From Fibrobacter sp. UWEL (GTDB lineage Bacteria; Fibrobacterota; Fibrobacteria; Fibrobacterales; Fibrobacteraceae): 64,000 nt of DNA. Positions 1 through 7,719 of this stretch are shown here, in pieces. Each line of letters begins with the position of its first letter. Within the stretch, counting starts at the first letter, position 1. Position numbers and translations under genes: made by a program. The notes below the pieces were generated by a model, which did no database searches, was not told where the DNA came from, and saw only the letters and a list, made by a program, of their open reading frames with translations. The DNA is taken from NCBI RefSeq assembly GCF_900142535.1, contig NZ_FRBE01000001.1, positions 124,001 to 188,000 on the forward strand, read 5' to 3'.

Positions 1-995
1 GAACGCCCGAGGATCTGGACGCATTCCTTCTGCCTTATGCCAACCGCAATGTTTACTTTTACAATGACGCTTGCGTCAAGAAGATCCTGGCCAGTCAGGA
101 GAATATTCCCCTCACTGTGGATCTTGTGAACGCGTCCCTGGATTTGAAGGGGAGTGATTGTTTTGAGTGTCCTTCCCTGAGTAATCCTTATATTCCTGGG
201 GAACTGGGTATCAAGAGTGTGGAACCGGATATTCTGCTGAGAAAGTCTCATCCTGTTTTTTGCGGGACGAAGCGGCCTGATGATGTGGTTTCTGTGGAGT
301 TCCAGCACAATGGTGGTTCTATTTTTAGTGACCGGCTGATGCTTTACGTGGCACGCCATACCAGTCGGATGGTTGCTCCTGGTGATGTGGGGCCCCTTGA
401 CAATCTCAATCTGATTAGTTTTCAGCATTTTGATACGTACCCTTGGGAAGTATGTCGGGACTACCGTTATACCATCAAGATGAGGACCCAGAACAATCTT
501 GTGTATTACAATAAGCAGACTATTACTCTCGTGGAAGTGAAGAAGTTTTTGGATCATGCAGATTATTTCGTGGATGATGATAGTCGCTTGGCCCAGTGGC
601 TTCGTGTCATTGATGCCTTGAACCGCGAAGATGATGATGCTTTTGCCAAGTATGCGGGTGACCCCATTTTCCAGGCCTTGCATAAGTCCGTCAAATTGTG
701 TAACTTTGACAGTGGATATTTGCTCAAGGAGTCTAAGCATATGACTGACATCGCCTACGAAAAGTATATTGCTGCTGAGGAAGGCCGTGCTGAGGGCCGT
801 GAAGCGGGCCTTGCAGAAGGTCGTGCAGAAGGTCGTGCAGAAGGTCGTGCAGAAGGTCGTGAAGCTGGTCTTGCTGAGGGGTCTGCCGCAAAAAGTCGGG
901 AGATGGCAAAAAGGATGCTTTTGGCCCATGAACCTGAAGACAAGATTGTCGCCTACACAGGTCTTTCTGTTGAAGAGATACGTCAGATTAAGTAA
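1..995 (+). CDS. Rpn-family PD-(D/E)XK nuclease / putative transposase, 5' end cut by window
   Basis: The reading frame is open from base 3, so the gene begins before the window and the GTG at 117 is not its start. Rpn proteins are recombination-promoting nucleases of the PD-(D/E)XK fold. The visible active-site-like residues are EPDILL followed by VEFQ, an E-x-Q pattern usual in this family. The C-terminus has an Ala-Glu-Gly-Arg repeat encoded by a 12-bp tandem repeat. It ends in a segment (EDKIVAYTGLSVEEIRQIK) that resembles the tail of the second family member at 16223-17047. A hairpin follows the stop codon. Family assignment is fairly firm; whether the protein moves DNA or acts in defence is unknown. 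Confidence 0.8.
   Translation, partial: TPEDLDAFLLPYANRNVYFYNDACVKKILASQENIPLTVDLVNASLDLKGSDCFECPSLSNPYIPGELGIKSVEPDILLRKSHPVFCGTKRPDDVVSVEFQHNGGSIFSDRLMLYVARHTSRMVAPGDVGPLDNLNLISFQHFDTYPWEVCRDYRYTIKMRTQNNLVYYNKQTITLVEVKKFLDHADYFVDDDSRLAQWLRVIDALNREDDDAFAKYAGDPIFQALHKSVKLCNFDSGYLLKESKHMTDIAYEKYIAAEEGRAEGREAGLAEGRAEGRAEGRAEGREAGLAEGSAAKSREMAKRMLLAHEPEDKIVAYTGLSVEEIRQIK
813..860 (+). repeat. 12-bp in-frame tandem repeat, four units
   Basis: Four identical GCAGAAGGTCGT units lie head to tail inside the Rpn gene and encode Ala-Glu-Gly-Arg. Degenerate copies flank them on both sides (about 780-812 and 861-885). Because the unit is 12 bp, copy number can change without a frameshift. Confidence 0.9.
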
Positions 996-1020
996 GGTGG
1001 CTCAAAATACATAATGATAA

Positions 1021-1047
1021 GCCTGGGGCAAGAGTGCCTCGGGCTTT
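1021..1047 (+). terminator. Hairpin after Rpn gene
   Basis: GCCTGGGGCA (1021-1030) pairs with TGCCTCGGGC (1035-1044) over a 4-nt loop using two G-U pairs. The T-run that follows is short, so termination may be weak. Confidence 0.55.
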
Positions 1048-1075
1048 ACTATTTAAAGTCGCATTTCTTTGATGC

Positions 1076-1121
1076 AAAAAAAAGAACCTCCCGCCTGGAG
1101 TACTTATTAGGCAGGAGGTTC
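1076..1121 (-). terminator. Intrinsic terminator of the lipoprotein gene
   Basis: On the minus strand a 13-bp stem (arms 1084-1096 and 1109-1121, one wobble pair) is followed by eight U (plus-strand A-run 1076-1083). It lies 28 bp beyond the stop codon of the 1149-2687 gene. Confidence 0.85.
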
Positions 1122-1148
1122 CGTTCTCGATTCGTAATGTCTTAGGTC

Positions 1149-2687
1149 TTATTCTGCGGAGCTGGAGGATGCCGGTTCCGGTTCTGCAGCTTCGGAAGAA
1201 GAGGAGGCAGGTGCTGCTTCAAACTTGACCTTTACAGTTGTAAGGGCCTGCAAGCCAGTAGCATCTTCGAACTTGAAGGTGAATTCGCCTCCTGCGGCAG
1301 GAAGGATGCTGGAATCAAAGACAATGTAAGGTGTAGTTGCAGAGAATGTGCCGCCATTTGCAATGGTTGTGTAATTGACGTTTCTGCCCTCGGTGACGCC
1401 GTAAGCGGTGAGCTTCAGGGTGGCCGCGCTGTTGACTGCGTCCACATTGAAGATTGCGGTTTCGCCTACGGTAAAGGTAACGCCTTCTGTAGTGAAATCG
1501 CTGATGGTTGTAGTATTGCCGCGGGGGCCCGGAGTAACAGTGACGTTACCCTTGCCTGCAGTTACACTGGCGCGGAAGGGGAGGAACATGTCGGTGTTCA
1601 AGGATACGTTGTGATTATCTTTGACAAAGTAAGTCACCTTGGTAATGCGCTTGCCGCTGAGTCCTGCAAACTGTTCGTAGGGAGGTACGCAGTTGTGGGG
1701 TTCTGTGAATTTGCTAGTGCTAAAGGCAAATTCGCGAGTCTGCAGCCAGATATGGCCAGAAGGAATTAGGCCGTACTTGTCGCCGAATTCATCTTCAATT
1801 ACGACAGCCTGGATGTTGTCTGTGGTAACTTCGAATACGTCGGCAGCGGCGAACTCAACCATGTAGTGGCCCCAGGCGGAGGCTGCATTGAGAATGGCAG
1901 TAGACGGAGTGCGGTTGGATACTGCACCATAAGTTTTACTGATGGAACCGTCTGCATTTATGACCTTATAGTTTACAGGAGCCTTTGCATCGTCAGACCA
2001 TGTGGCAGCCTTTACCAACTTGTAAAGATCGCTGGCGTCGCTTTCGGAACCATTGGCCATGACATCTTCGTAAAGAGCCTTGTTGATGGCTACGTCAACT
2101 TTGAGCAAACCCTTGAATTCGGTTGTTTCACCAACGATTTCGGTATTTGCTTGCAAGAATCTAGCGCCCTTTTGTGTGGTGGCGCTGGTAAATGCATCGT
2201 AGCCGTCCATCACTATAGATGCGCTGGGGGCCTTGAAGATTCCCTGGGTGGCGCTCATTTCGCCGTCTACGTCGTTAACTTCGCCATAGAAGAACTGTGC
2301 GAAGCTTAAATCTACAGTACCGTACATCAAGTCGGCAACAGGCGCTTCCTTGATCACTTCCACATCAATTGTGTCGTGGATGGTATCCTTCACCACGATG
2401 GTTGTCTTTACGGTGTCCATGGTCTTGATGACTTCGGTGGCGGATACGGTGTCATAGACCGTAACCACTTCGGTAACCTTGATGGTGTCGGGAACCTTGA
2501 TGATTTCGGAAACCTTGACGGTGTCCTGTTCCTTGACAACTTCTGTAACCAGCAGAGTGTCGGTTACGGAAATTTCGTTTCCTTCGGAATCGTAATACTT
2601 GGTTACATCGTCACCGCAGGCGGTTAGACCGAATGTTAAGGCAGCAACAAAGCCTGCCGTTCTAAGTGCTAGAACGCTTTTTTTCAT
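1149..2687 (-). CDS. Exported lipoprotein with periodic N-terminal Thr/Val repeat
   Basis: The 512-residue product begins with a lipoprotein signal (lipobox LTAC, Cys24), so it is likely anchored in the envelope. Residues about 40-120 form a striking repeat of roughly 12 residues built on D-T-[VI]-x-x-[ST]-E-[VI]-[VI], suggesting an extended beta or stalk-like segment. The remainder has no motif I recognise, and the C-terminus is a Ser/Glu/Pro/Ala-rich linker (ASSSSEAAEPEP). An SD (CGGAGA) precedes the ATG. It lies 24 bp after apbE and is probably co-transcribed with it. Function unknown; ApbE proximity could hint at flavinylation but no flavinylation motif was identified. Confidence 0.85.
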   Translation of the reverse strand: MKKSVLALRTAGFVAALTFGLTACGDDVTKYYDSEGNEISVTDTLLVTEVVKEQDTVKVSEIIKVPDTIKVTEVVTVYDTVSATEVIKTMDTVKTTIVVKDTIHDTIDVEVIKEAPVADLMYGTVDLSFAQFFYGEVNDVDGEMSATQGIFKAPSASIVMDGYDAFTSATTQKGARFLQANTEIVGETTEFKGLLKVDVAINKALYEDVMANGSESDASDLYKLVKAATWSDDAKAPVNYKVINADGSISKTYGAVSNRTPSTAILNAASAWGHYMVEFAAADVFEVTTDNIQAVVIEDEFGDKYGLIPSGHIWLQTREFAFSTSKFTEPHNCVPPYEQFAGLSGKRITKVTYFVKDNHNVSLNTDMFLPFRASVTAGKGNVTVTPGPRGNTTTISDFTTEGVTFTVGETAIFNVDAVNSAATLKLTAYGVTEGRNVNYTTIANGGTFSATTPYIVFDSSILPAAGGEFTFKFEDATGLQALTTVKVKFEAAPASSSSEAAEPEPASSSSAE

Positions 2688-2711
2688 GTTTTCTCCGGAT
2701 GTGAGGTTGTT

Positions 2712-3767
2712 TTACTTTTGGATAATCGTTTTGCTCTTGATTTGGTGGGTGAGTGTTAAAACGTCCTTGAGCCCATCGGTGTATGCGATGGTATGATCGT
2801 TCATGGTCAGGATCATTTGGAAACTTTCGTGATTGTTCTTCCAGAATTCAATGGCCTTATCTTTGCCCATGACGAATAGGCTTGTGGATAAGGCGTCGGC
2901 GTATAGCCCTGATTCGGCAACGATGGTGACCGAAGCTAATTCGTTTTCTACAGGTCGTCCTGTGTGTCCGTCAAAAATATGGATAAAACGCTTGCCGTTT
3001 TGTTCAAAGTAACGCTCGTATCCACCGCTTGTAATGACAGCCTTGTTGCAGACTGCGATGCCTCCAAGGGGCGCATCTCCCCAGGGGTTGTTAACGCCGA
3101 CTTTCCATGGTTTGCCATCGGACTTGCATCCTAATGTCTGTACGTTTCCGCCAAAGTCTAAAATAGCGGAAGTAATGCCTTTTGATTTCATCATTTGGAT
3201 TGCGCGATCACCGGCGAATCCTTTGCCAACGGCGCCCATGTCCATCATCATCCCTTTTTTCATTTGGATTGTGGCTGCTCCGGATTCGTCTTTCTCTGAA
3301 ATCGTGACCATCGTGAAGTCGGTAAGGGTAAGGGCTTCTGCGATTTCGGGAGCCGAGGGAACCCTATACTTTTCGGTGGTGAAACCCCATAAATGAACGA
3401 TGGGGTAGAGCGTTGGGTTAAAGGCTCCGTCTGTTTTCTGGGCCATGTTTAGGGAAAAAAGGAATAGTTTGGCGAATTCCGGTGGAATGGTGATGGACTT
3501 TTCTTCGCCACTGTTATCATGATTGAACTTGTAAATAAGGCTGCTTTCTTTTGTGGTAGAAAGGTTTGCCTCGAGACCTGCGATTATTGATGCAACGGAA
3601 TCGTTGACCGCATCTGATTTTGGACCGTAACTCTTCAAGGTCATGAATGTGTTCATGGCTTCGAATGATTTTGCTGATGTCTTGAATTCCTGTGTGTTCG
3701 TAGAATCATCTTTTGAACAGGCGAAAAACATAGAACAGCAAAGAATTATGGCAAGTAGTCGAGTCAA
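2712..3767 (-). CDS. apbE: FAD:protein FMN transferase, ApbE family lipoprotein
   Basis: ApbE enzymes attach FMN covalently to Thr/Ser of exported redox proteins such as Rnf/Nqr subunits, using FAD. Family signatures visible are MDMGAVGKGFAGD, the SGGYERYF stretch followed by HIFDGHTGRPV, and GLYADALSTSLFVMG. The N-terminus is a short lipoprotein signal ending FFAC (Cys17). The start is TTG at 3767, supported by AAGGA 5 nt upstream; the next in-frame ATG falls inside the signal peptide. It is the first gene of a probable two-gene minus-strand operon with the repeat lipoprotein. No flavoprotein substrate gene is next to it. Confidence 0.92.
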   Translation of the reverse strand: MTRLLAIILCCSMFFACSKDDSTNTQEFKTSAKSFEAMNTFMTLKSYGPKSDAVNDSVASIIAGLEANLSTTKESSLIYKFNHDNSGEEKSITIPPEFAKLFLFSLNMAQKTDGAFNPTLYPIVHLWGFTTEKYRVPSAPEIAEALTLTDFTMVTISEKDESGAATIQMKKGMMMDMGAVGKGFAGDRAIQMMKSKGITSAILDFGGNVQTLGCKSDGKPWKVGVNNPWGDAPLGGIAVCNKAVITSGGYERYFEQNGKRFIHIFDGHTGRPVENELASVTIVAESGLYADALSTSLFVMGKDKAIEFWKNNHESFQMILTMNDHTIAYTDGLKDVLTLTHQIKSKTIIQK

Positions 3768-3796
3768 GTTTTCCTTTTTGTATTTTAGATGTGGCT

Positions 3797-3824
3797 AATA
3801 TAGTAAGTTTAAGCTAACTTTTAA
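3797..3824 (-). promoter_or_regulatory. Candidate promoter of apbE, overlapped by a dyad
   Basis: Reading the minus strand, TTAAAA (3819-3824), a 16-bp spacer and TATATT (3797-3802) resemble a sigma-70 promoter. One arm of an inverted repeat, CTAACTTTT (3814-3822) with AAAAGTTAG (3840-3848), overlaps the -35 box. Confidence 0.35.
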
Positions 3825-3891
3825 AGATGTGCGGACTGAAAAAGTTAGAAAAAACTAATTTTGTAAGATTGGAGGGGCGATTATATGTGAT

Positions 3892-3905
3892 GTTTTTGCA
3901 AAAAC
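3892..3905. promoter_or_regulatory. 14-bp perfect palindrome upstream of hemL
   Basis: GTTTTTGCAAAAAC is its own reverse complement and ends 27 bp before the hemL start codon. The size and location suit a repressor site, but no regulator is known for it. Confidence 0.35.
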
Positions 3906-3932
3906 TCTAACATCTTTTCTACCTTTCCCATT

Positions 3933-5219
3933 ATGAATCATTCTATTAGTGAAAAACTGTTTGCTGAAGCAAAGTCCCTGATGCCTGGTGGCGTCAATAG
4001 TCCTGTTCGCGCTTTTGGTAACGTGGGGGCGACTCCTCCGTTTATCGCCCGCGCCAAGGGCAGTCATATTTATGATGTGGACGGCAACGACTATGTGGAT
4101 TACGTGGGCTCCTGGGGCCCCATGATGTTGGGCCATGCCCATGATTCCGTGATCAAGGCTGTGGCAGAAACAGCTCAGAATGGTTTGAGTTTTGGCGCGC
4201 CCTGCGGTCTGGAATCGGAACTGGCAAAGCTTGTGATGGAGCTGGTGCCCAGCATCGAAATGATTCGTATGGTGAACTCCGGTACGGAAGCTACCATGAG
4301 CGCCATCCGCGCTGCCCGCGGTTTTACCGGCCGCGATAAGATTATCAAGTTTGAAGGCTGCTACCACGGTCACAGCGACAGTTTGCTCATTAAGGCTGGC
4401 TCCGGCATGTTGACCACGGGCAAACCCAGCAGCAAGGGCGTTCCCGCAGACCTTGCCAAGTACACTTTGACGCTCCAGTACAATGACGTGGCCCAGGTTC
4501 GCGAAACCTTTGATGCCATCGGTGACGAAATCGCCGGCGTCATTGTGGAACCTGTGGCTGGCAACATGGGTGTTGTCCCTGCCACCAAGGAATTCCTCCA
4601 GACTCTTTCCGACGAAACCAAGAAGCACGGCGCCCTCCTGATTGTTGATGAAGTCATGACTGGTTTCCGCGTGGGCATTCATTGCGCACAGGGCCTGTAT
4701 GGCATTAAGCCTGACTTGACCACTTTCGGTAAAATCATTGGTGGCGGCATGCCCGTTGGTGCTTACGGCGGTCGCCTGGATGTGATGCAGCAGATTGCTC
4801 CCTTGGGCGGAATCTATCAGGCAGGCACCTTGTCTGGAAATCCTGTTGCCATGGCAGCAGGCCTTGCCACCATGCGCGAGCTTAGCGGCAATCCCGAACA
4901 TTATGTCCGTGCCGAACGTTCGACGACGAACCTGCTAAAGGGTCTCAAGGACGCAGCCGTTGAAGCGGGCCTCCCTATGACCACCAATCAGGTGGGTTCC
5001 ATGGGTTGCGTCTTCTTCACCGAAGGTCCTGTAAACTGCTTTGCCGATGTTCAGAAGTCTGACTTGGAACTGTTCCGCAAGTACTTCCTGGGAATGCTTG
5101 ACGAAGGCATTTACCTGGCCCCCAGCCAGTTCGAAGCCATCTTCGTCAGCTCCGCCCACACCGATGAAGACATCAACAAGACCATCGCCGCCGCCCGCAA
5201 GGTACTGAAGTCTTTATAA
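3933..5219 (+). CDS. hemL: Glutamate-1-semialdehyde 2,1-aminomutase
   Basis: This PLP enzyme converts glutamate-1-semialdehyde to 5-aminolevulinate in the C5 tetrapyrrole pathway. The 428-residue length matches the family. The N-terminal [13 protein letters not shown], the [19 protein letters not shown]-phosphate region, the VDEVMTGFR aspartate motif and the PLP lysine K267 in [18 protein letters not shown] are all present. No good SD is visible before ATG 3933. A near-copy of its last bases recurs at 6228-6251, beyond the next gene. Confidence 0.97.
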   Translation: MNHSISEKLFAEAKSLMPGGVNSPVRAFGNVGATPPFIARAKGSHIYDVDGNDYVDYVGSWGPMMLGHAHDSVIKAVAETAQNGLSFGAPCGLESELAKLVMELVPSIEMIRMVNSGTEATMSAIRAARGFTGRDKIIKFEGCYHGHSDSLLIKAGSGMLTTGKPSSKGVPADLAKYTLTLQYNDVAQVRETFDAIGDEIAGVIVEPVAGNMGVVPATKEFLQTLSDETKKHGALLIVDEVMTGFRVGIHCAQGLYGIKPDLTTFGKIIGGGMPVGAYGGRLDVMQQIAPLGGIYQAGTLSGNPVAMAAGLATMRELSGNPEHYVRAERSTTNLLKGLKDAAVEAGLPMTTNQVGSMGCVFFTEGPVNCFADVQKSDLELFRKYFLGMLDEGIYLAPSQFEAIFVSSAHTDEDINKTIAAARKVLKSL

Positions 5220-5221
5220 GT
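5198..5221 (+). repeat. Direct repeat copy 1 (hemL 3' end)
   Basis: The last codons, stop codon and next base of hemL match 6228-6251 at 22 of 24 positions; both differences are A to G. The pair flanks the AT-richer lipoprotein gene between them. Confidence 0.85.
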
Positions 5222-5251
5222 TTATATTTGAAGTAGTTTGGTTCGTTTTTG

Positions 5252-6199
5252 ATGAAAAGTGTTTTTTATATCATTGTGCTTTTGCTTTTGTCTAGTTGCG
5301 CCACCATTATGAATGGTGGTGAAAAACAGCTGCATTTCCACTCAGACGAACCTCGAACTAAGATTAGTGTCTCGGCGCAGCATGCATTTCCTGTAACAGG
5401 AAAGGACGACGTTGCTATAAAAGTCAAGAAAGGCGATGTGATGGTCCTTGCCGAAAAAACAGGGTGCGAACCTAGATCGATTACGGTTCAATCCTCATTT
5501 TCGGGTGGTTGGTACATTTTAGGTAATCTCTTCTCTTTTGTTTACTTTGGTTGGATTTTTGATCCCATCCTAGGTGGAAGTTGGTATTATGACCAAAAGA
5601 GTTTTGATGTAACTCCGGATTGTGGTGGACATTCCTATTCAGAATCTGATGATGCTTGGAATCAATCCTTAATTGAGGATGATGAAGTTGCTCCTCCTGT
5701 GAATAAGAAAAAATTGAAGAAAAATAAGCAACCTGTTACGGTTCCTAAAGAACCAGCCCCTGTTCAGGTAGAATATCCAACCACATACGTGGCTGTTCTA
5801 GAAACAGTTTCTGGAGCGGATCTTTTGGACCATAATTCCAAACTGTTCTTGACAGATGTTATGCGTGATGCCGCCAGCCGAGCCCTTCCTGCAAAGCAGG
5901 GCTTTGTGGTTATGACACGCGAAAATATCAACGTAATGCTTCCTCCTGGTAAATCTCTTGAAGAATGCGAAGGTAGTTGCCTTGCTGAAACCGGCCGAAA
6001 TATTGCTGCTGACTTTGTTGCTCAAGCTCGGATAGGGAAGTTTGCTAATTTCTTGACCATTACCGTGGAATTGTACGAGACGAAGTCCAGTAAATTGATT
6101 TCTAGCATTACTGCAAGAGCTTCTGATGAGGAACAATTGCTTGTAGAAATTGAAAATCACGCTGAAGAATTATTTGGCAAAGTTATAGAAAACAGATAG
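5252..6199 (+). CDS. Exported lipoprotein with a CsgG/TolB-N-like C-terminal domain
   Basis: The 315-residue product starts with a lipoprotein signal (lipobox SSC, about Cys17, then ATIMNGG). One hydrophobic segment (GGWYILGNLFSFVYFGW) lies near residue 90, followed by a Lys/Pro-rich linker around 150-175. The C-terminal 140 residues (VAVLETVSG, LFLTDVMRDAA, FVVMTRENINVML, and AADFVAQARIG) resemble CsgG/TolB-N-type periplasmic domains that sense or assemble envelope components. This is pattern similarity only. I chose ATG 5252 over the TTG one codon upstream. The gene is visibly AT-richer than hemL and sits between two imperfect copies of the hemL 3' end, suggesting insertion. Confidence 0.8.
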   Translation: MKSVFYIIVLLLLSSCATIMNGGEKQLHFHSDEPRTKISVSAQHAFPVTGKDDVAIKVKKGDVMVLAEKTGCEPRSITVQSSFSGGWYILGNLFSFVYFGWIFDPILGGSWYYDQKSFDVTPDCGGHSYSESDDAWNQSLIEDDEVAPPVNKKKLKKNKQPVTVPKEPAPVQVEYPTTYVAVLETVSGADLLDHNSKLFLTDVMRDAASRALPAKQGFVVMTRENINVMLPPGKSLEECEGSCLAETGRNIAADFVAQARIGKFANFLTITVELYETKSSKLISSITARASDEEQLLVEIENHAEELFGKVIENR

Positions 6200-6227
6200 T
6201 TGCGTAATCAAATTTGCATAATCCCCA

Positions 6228-6251
6228 CAAGGTGCTGAAGTCTTTGTAAGT
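6228..6251 (+). repeat. Direct repeat copy 2 (hemL 3'-end remnant)
   Basis: This non-coding copy of the hemL tail ends in the same TAAGT and differs from copy 1 at two positions. The two copies are exactly 1,030 bp apart. Confidence 0.85.
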
Positions 6252-6318
6252 GTCATCCCTTCGGCAAGCTCAGGGCAGGCTCTGAGCGGAGTGCGTAGCA
6301 CAAAGTCGAAGGATCTAG
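6252..6318. repeat. Dispersed GTCATCC...GGATCTAG element, long copy
   Basis: It begins GTCATCC and ends AGTCGAAGGATCTAG, sharing both ends with 27700-27728 but with about 38 extra internal bases. The internal part contains CTCAGGGCAGGCTCTGAG, itself hairpin-forming. It directly abuts the hemL remnant. Confidence 0.75.
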
Positions 6319-6369
6319 TGGTCTGATAGTATAAATCTATAGCCTTCTCTATAAACATTGTATAACTTT

Positions 6370-6438
6370 GAGCCTTGCCCTCGGTATAGGCTCTTTCTAT
6401 TTTTTGCGCCCGAAAAATTCACCCCGCAGGGGAGGTCA
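6370..6438 (+). promoter_or_regulatory. Structured leader of the NCS1 transporter gene
   Basis: GAGCC (6370-6374) pairs with GGCTC (6389-6393), with an inner TGCC/GGTA pairing, and is followed by TTTCTATTTTTT, as in an intrinsic terminator. Then CCCC GCA GGGG (6422-6432) would bury the SD GGGGAGG. This could be attenuation plus SD masking, or a terminator for upstream transcripts. It lacks the CUGAGA and other conserved elements of a TPP riboswitch. Confidence 0.45.
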
Positions 6439-6441
6439 ATG

Positions 6442-7623
6442 ATGGAAAAGCGAACAAGTATTTTCTCCAATGCAATCATCTGGTTTGGCGTTGCCATTTC
6501 CGTTTCTGAAATCGTTTGCGGTATCGAAATCGGTGAGGCGGCCAAACTGAGTGATATCTGGTTCCCGCTGGTGCTGGGCCACGTTCTGGGTGGCATCATG
6601 CTTTACTTTGTGGGCCTGATTGGTGCCCGCGTTCGTGTGAACGCCATGGAAACTACCGCTTCCACTTTCGGCAAGTACGGTTCCAAATTCTTCGCCATCT
6701 TGAATCTCACTCAGCTTATTGGCTGGATTGCCGTGCTGAATGCTCAGGGTGCCATGGCCTTGGCTGGCTTGAATCTTCCTATTTCGTTCCCGGTGACTTG
6801 CGTAATTCTAGCTGTGCTTATTGCGGCTTGGGTTTTTGTTGGCCTGCGTAAGACTGCGAAGATTACCACGGTGGTCATGGGACTGTTGGCAGTTCTTCTG
6901 GTGGTGCTTACTGCAAAGCTTTTCGGTGTGGATGCAGCCGCTGCCTCCCACGCAGCTGCACCTGCTCATCAGTTTGGCTTTTGGACTATTTTCGAGATTT
7001 CCATCGCCATGCCTCTTTCCTGGCTGCCGGTGATTTCTGACTACACCAAGGATGTGGAAAAGCCTGTTCCAGCAACCATCGCTTCCGCCGTGGCTTATAC
7101 TTTGGCCAGCCTCTGGATGTACTTCATTGGTCTGCAGATTGCTGGCCTTGGCCTGGGTGTTGAAAACGGTATTGCCCAGGCCATTCTCCTGGCTGGCATC
7201 GGTATTCCGGGTATTATTATCGTGGCCCTTTCTACAGTGACCACCAACTTCCTTGCTGCAAACTCTGCAGGCGAATCTGCCAAGGCCATCTTTAGCAAGT
7301 TGAATCCCAAGGTGGGTGGCGTTGTGGTTTGCGTCTTGAGCACCATTCTTGCCATCTGGGGCATTGTGGATCACTACATCAGCTTCCTCTACCTCATTGC
7401 CGCCGTATTTGCTCCCATGGCTGCGGTGCTTCTGGTTTCTTACTTCTTTGTGAAGGAACACCTGGACCAGAAGGGCTTCTGGATTTGGAACTTGATTTCC
7501 TGGGCAGTTGGCTTTGCTGTTTATGAAATTGCTGTGAACACCGGCGTGGATTGGATTGGTCCTACCATCCTGGCTGTCGCGGTTTCTGCGGCTCTGTCCT
7601 TTGCCGCAAAGCTAAAAAAATAA
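6442..7623 (+). CDS. NCS1-family transporter, CytX/CodB-like
   Basis: The 393-residue protein is almost wholly hydrophobic with about 12 membrane spans. It follows the nucleobase:cation symporter-1 pattern of the CytX (hydroxymethylpyrimidine) and CodB (cytosine) group, with GIEIGEAAKL in an early span and SWLPVISDYTKD mid-protein. Substrate cannot be fixed by eye; the thiamine precursor HMP is my preferred guess because of the CytX-like pattern, and a ThiE-like gene lies elsewhere in the window. GGAGG (6431-6435) is 6 nt before ATG 6442, which I prefer over ATG 6439. A strong terminator follows. Confidence 0.85.
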   Translation: MEKRTSIFSNAIIWFGVAISVSEIVCGIEIGEAAKLSDIWFPLVLGHVLGGIMLYFVGLIGARVRVNAMETTASTFGKYGSKFFAILNLTQLIGWIAVLNAQGAMALAGLNLPISFPVTCVILAVLIAAWVFVGLRKTAKITTVVMGLLAVLLVVLTAKLFGVDAAAASHAAAPAHQFGFWTIFEISIAMPLSWLPVISDYTKDVEKPVPATIASAVAYTLASLWMYFIGLQIAGLGLGVENGIAQAILLAGIGIPGIIIVALSTVTTNFLAANSAGESAKAIFSKLNPKVGGVVVCVLSTILAIWGIVDHYISFLYLIAAVFAPMAAVLLVSYFFVKEHLDQKGFWIWNLISWAVGFAVYEIAVNTGVDWIGPTILAVAVSAALSFAAKLKK

Positions 7624-7651
7624 CTAGCGGATAAATCCTGCGGACTATTTC

Positions 7652-7688
7652 ATTGCTCTTTCAAAAATGTTTGAAAGGGCAATTTTTT
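7652..7688 (+). terminator. Intrinsic terminator after the NCS1 transporter
   Basis: A 14-bp stem (ATTGCTCTTTCAAA with TTTGAAAGGGCAAT, one mismatch or wobble) with an AATG loop is followed by five more T. Confidence 0.9.
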
Positions 7689-7719
7689 ATATTTGGGCGG
7701 TAATAAAAAGAGGATGACC

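Noticed and set aside
1-995. Insertion sequence at the left end
   Set aside because: Rpn genes are sometimes named transposases, but no terminal inverted repeats or target duplications were seen, and the left end lies outside the window.
3855-4901. Long open frame on the minus strand opposite hemL (348 codons)
   Set aside because: It is antisense to a clear hemL, has no family motifs, and arises from the codon bias of the true gene.
6360-6441. TPP riboswitch before the CytX-like gene
   Set aside because: The conserved CUGAGA and the GAU...GCCAGCG-type elements are missing from the leader.
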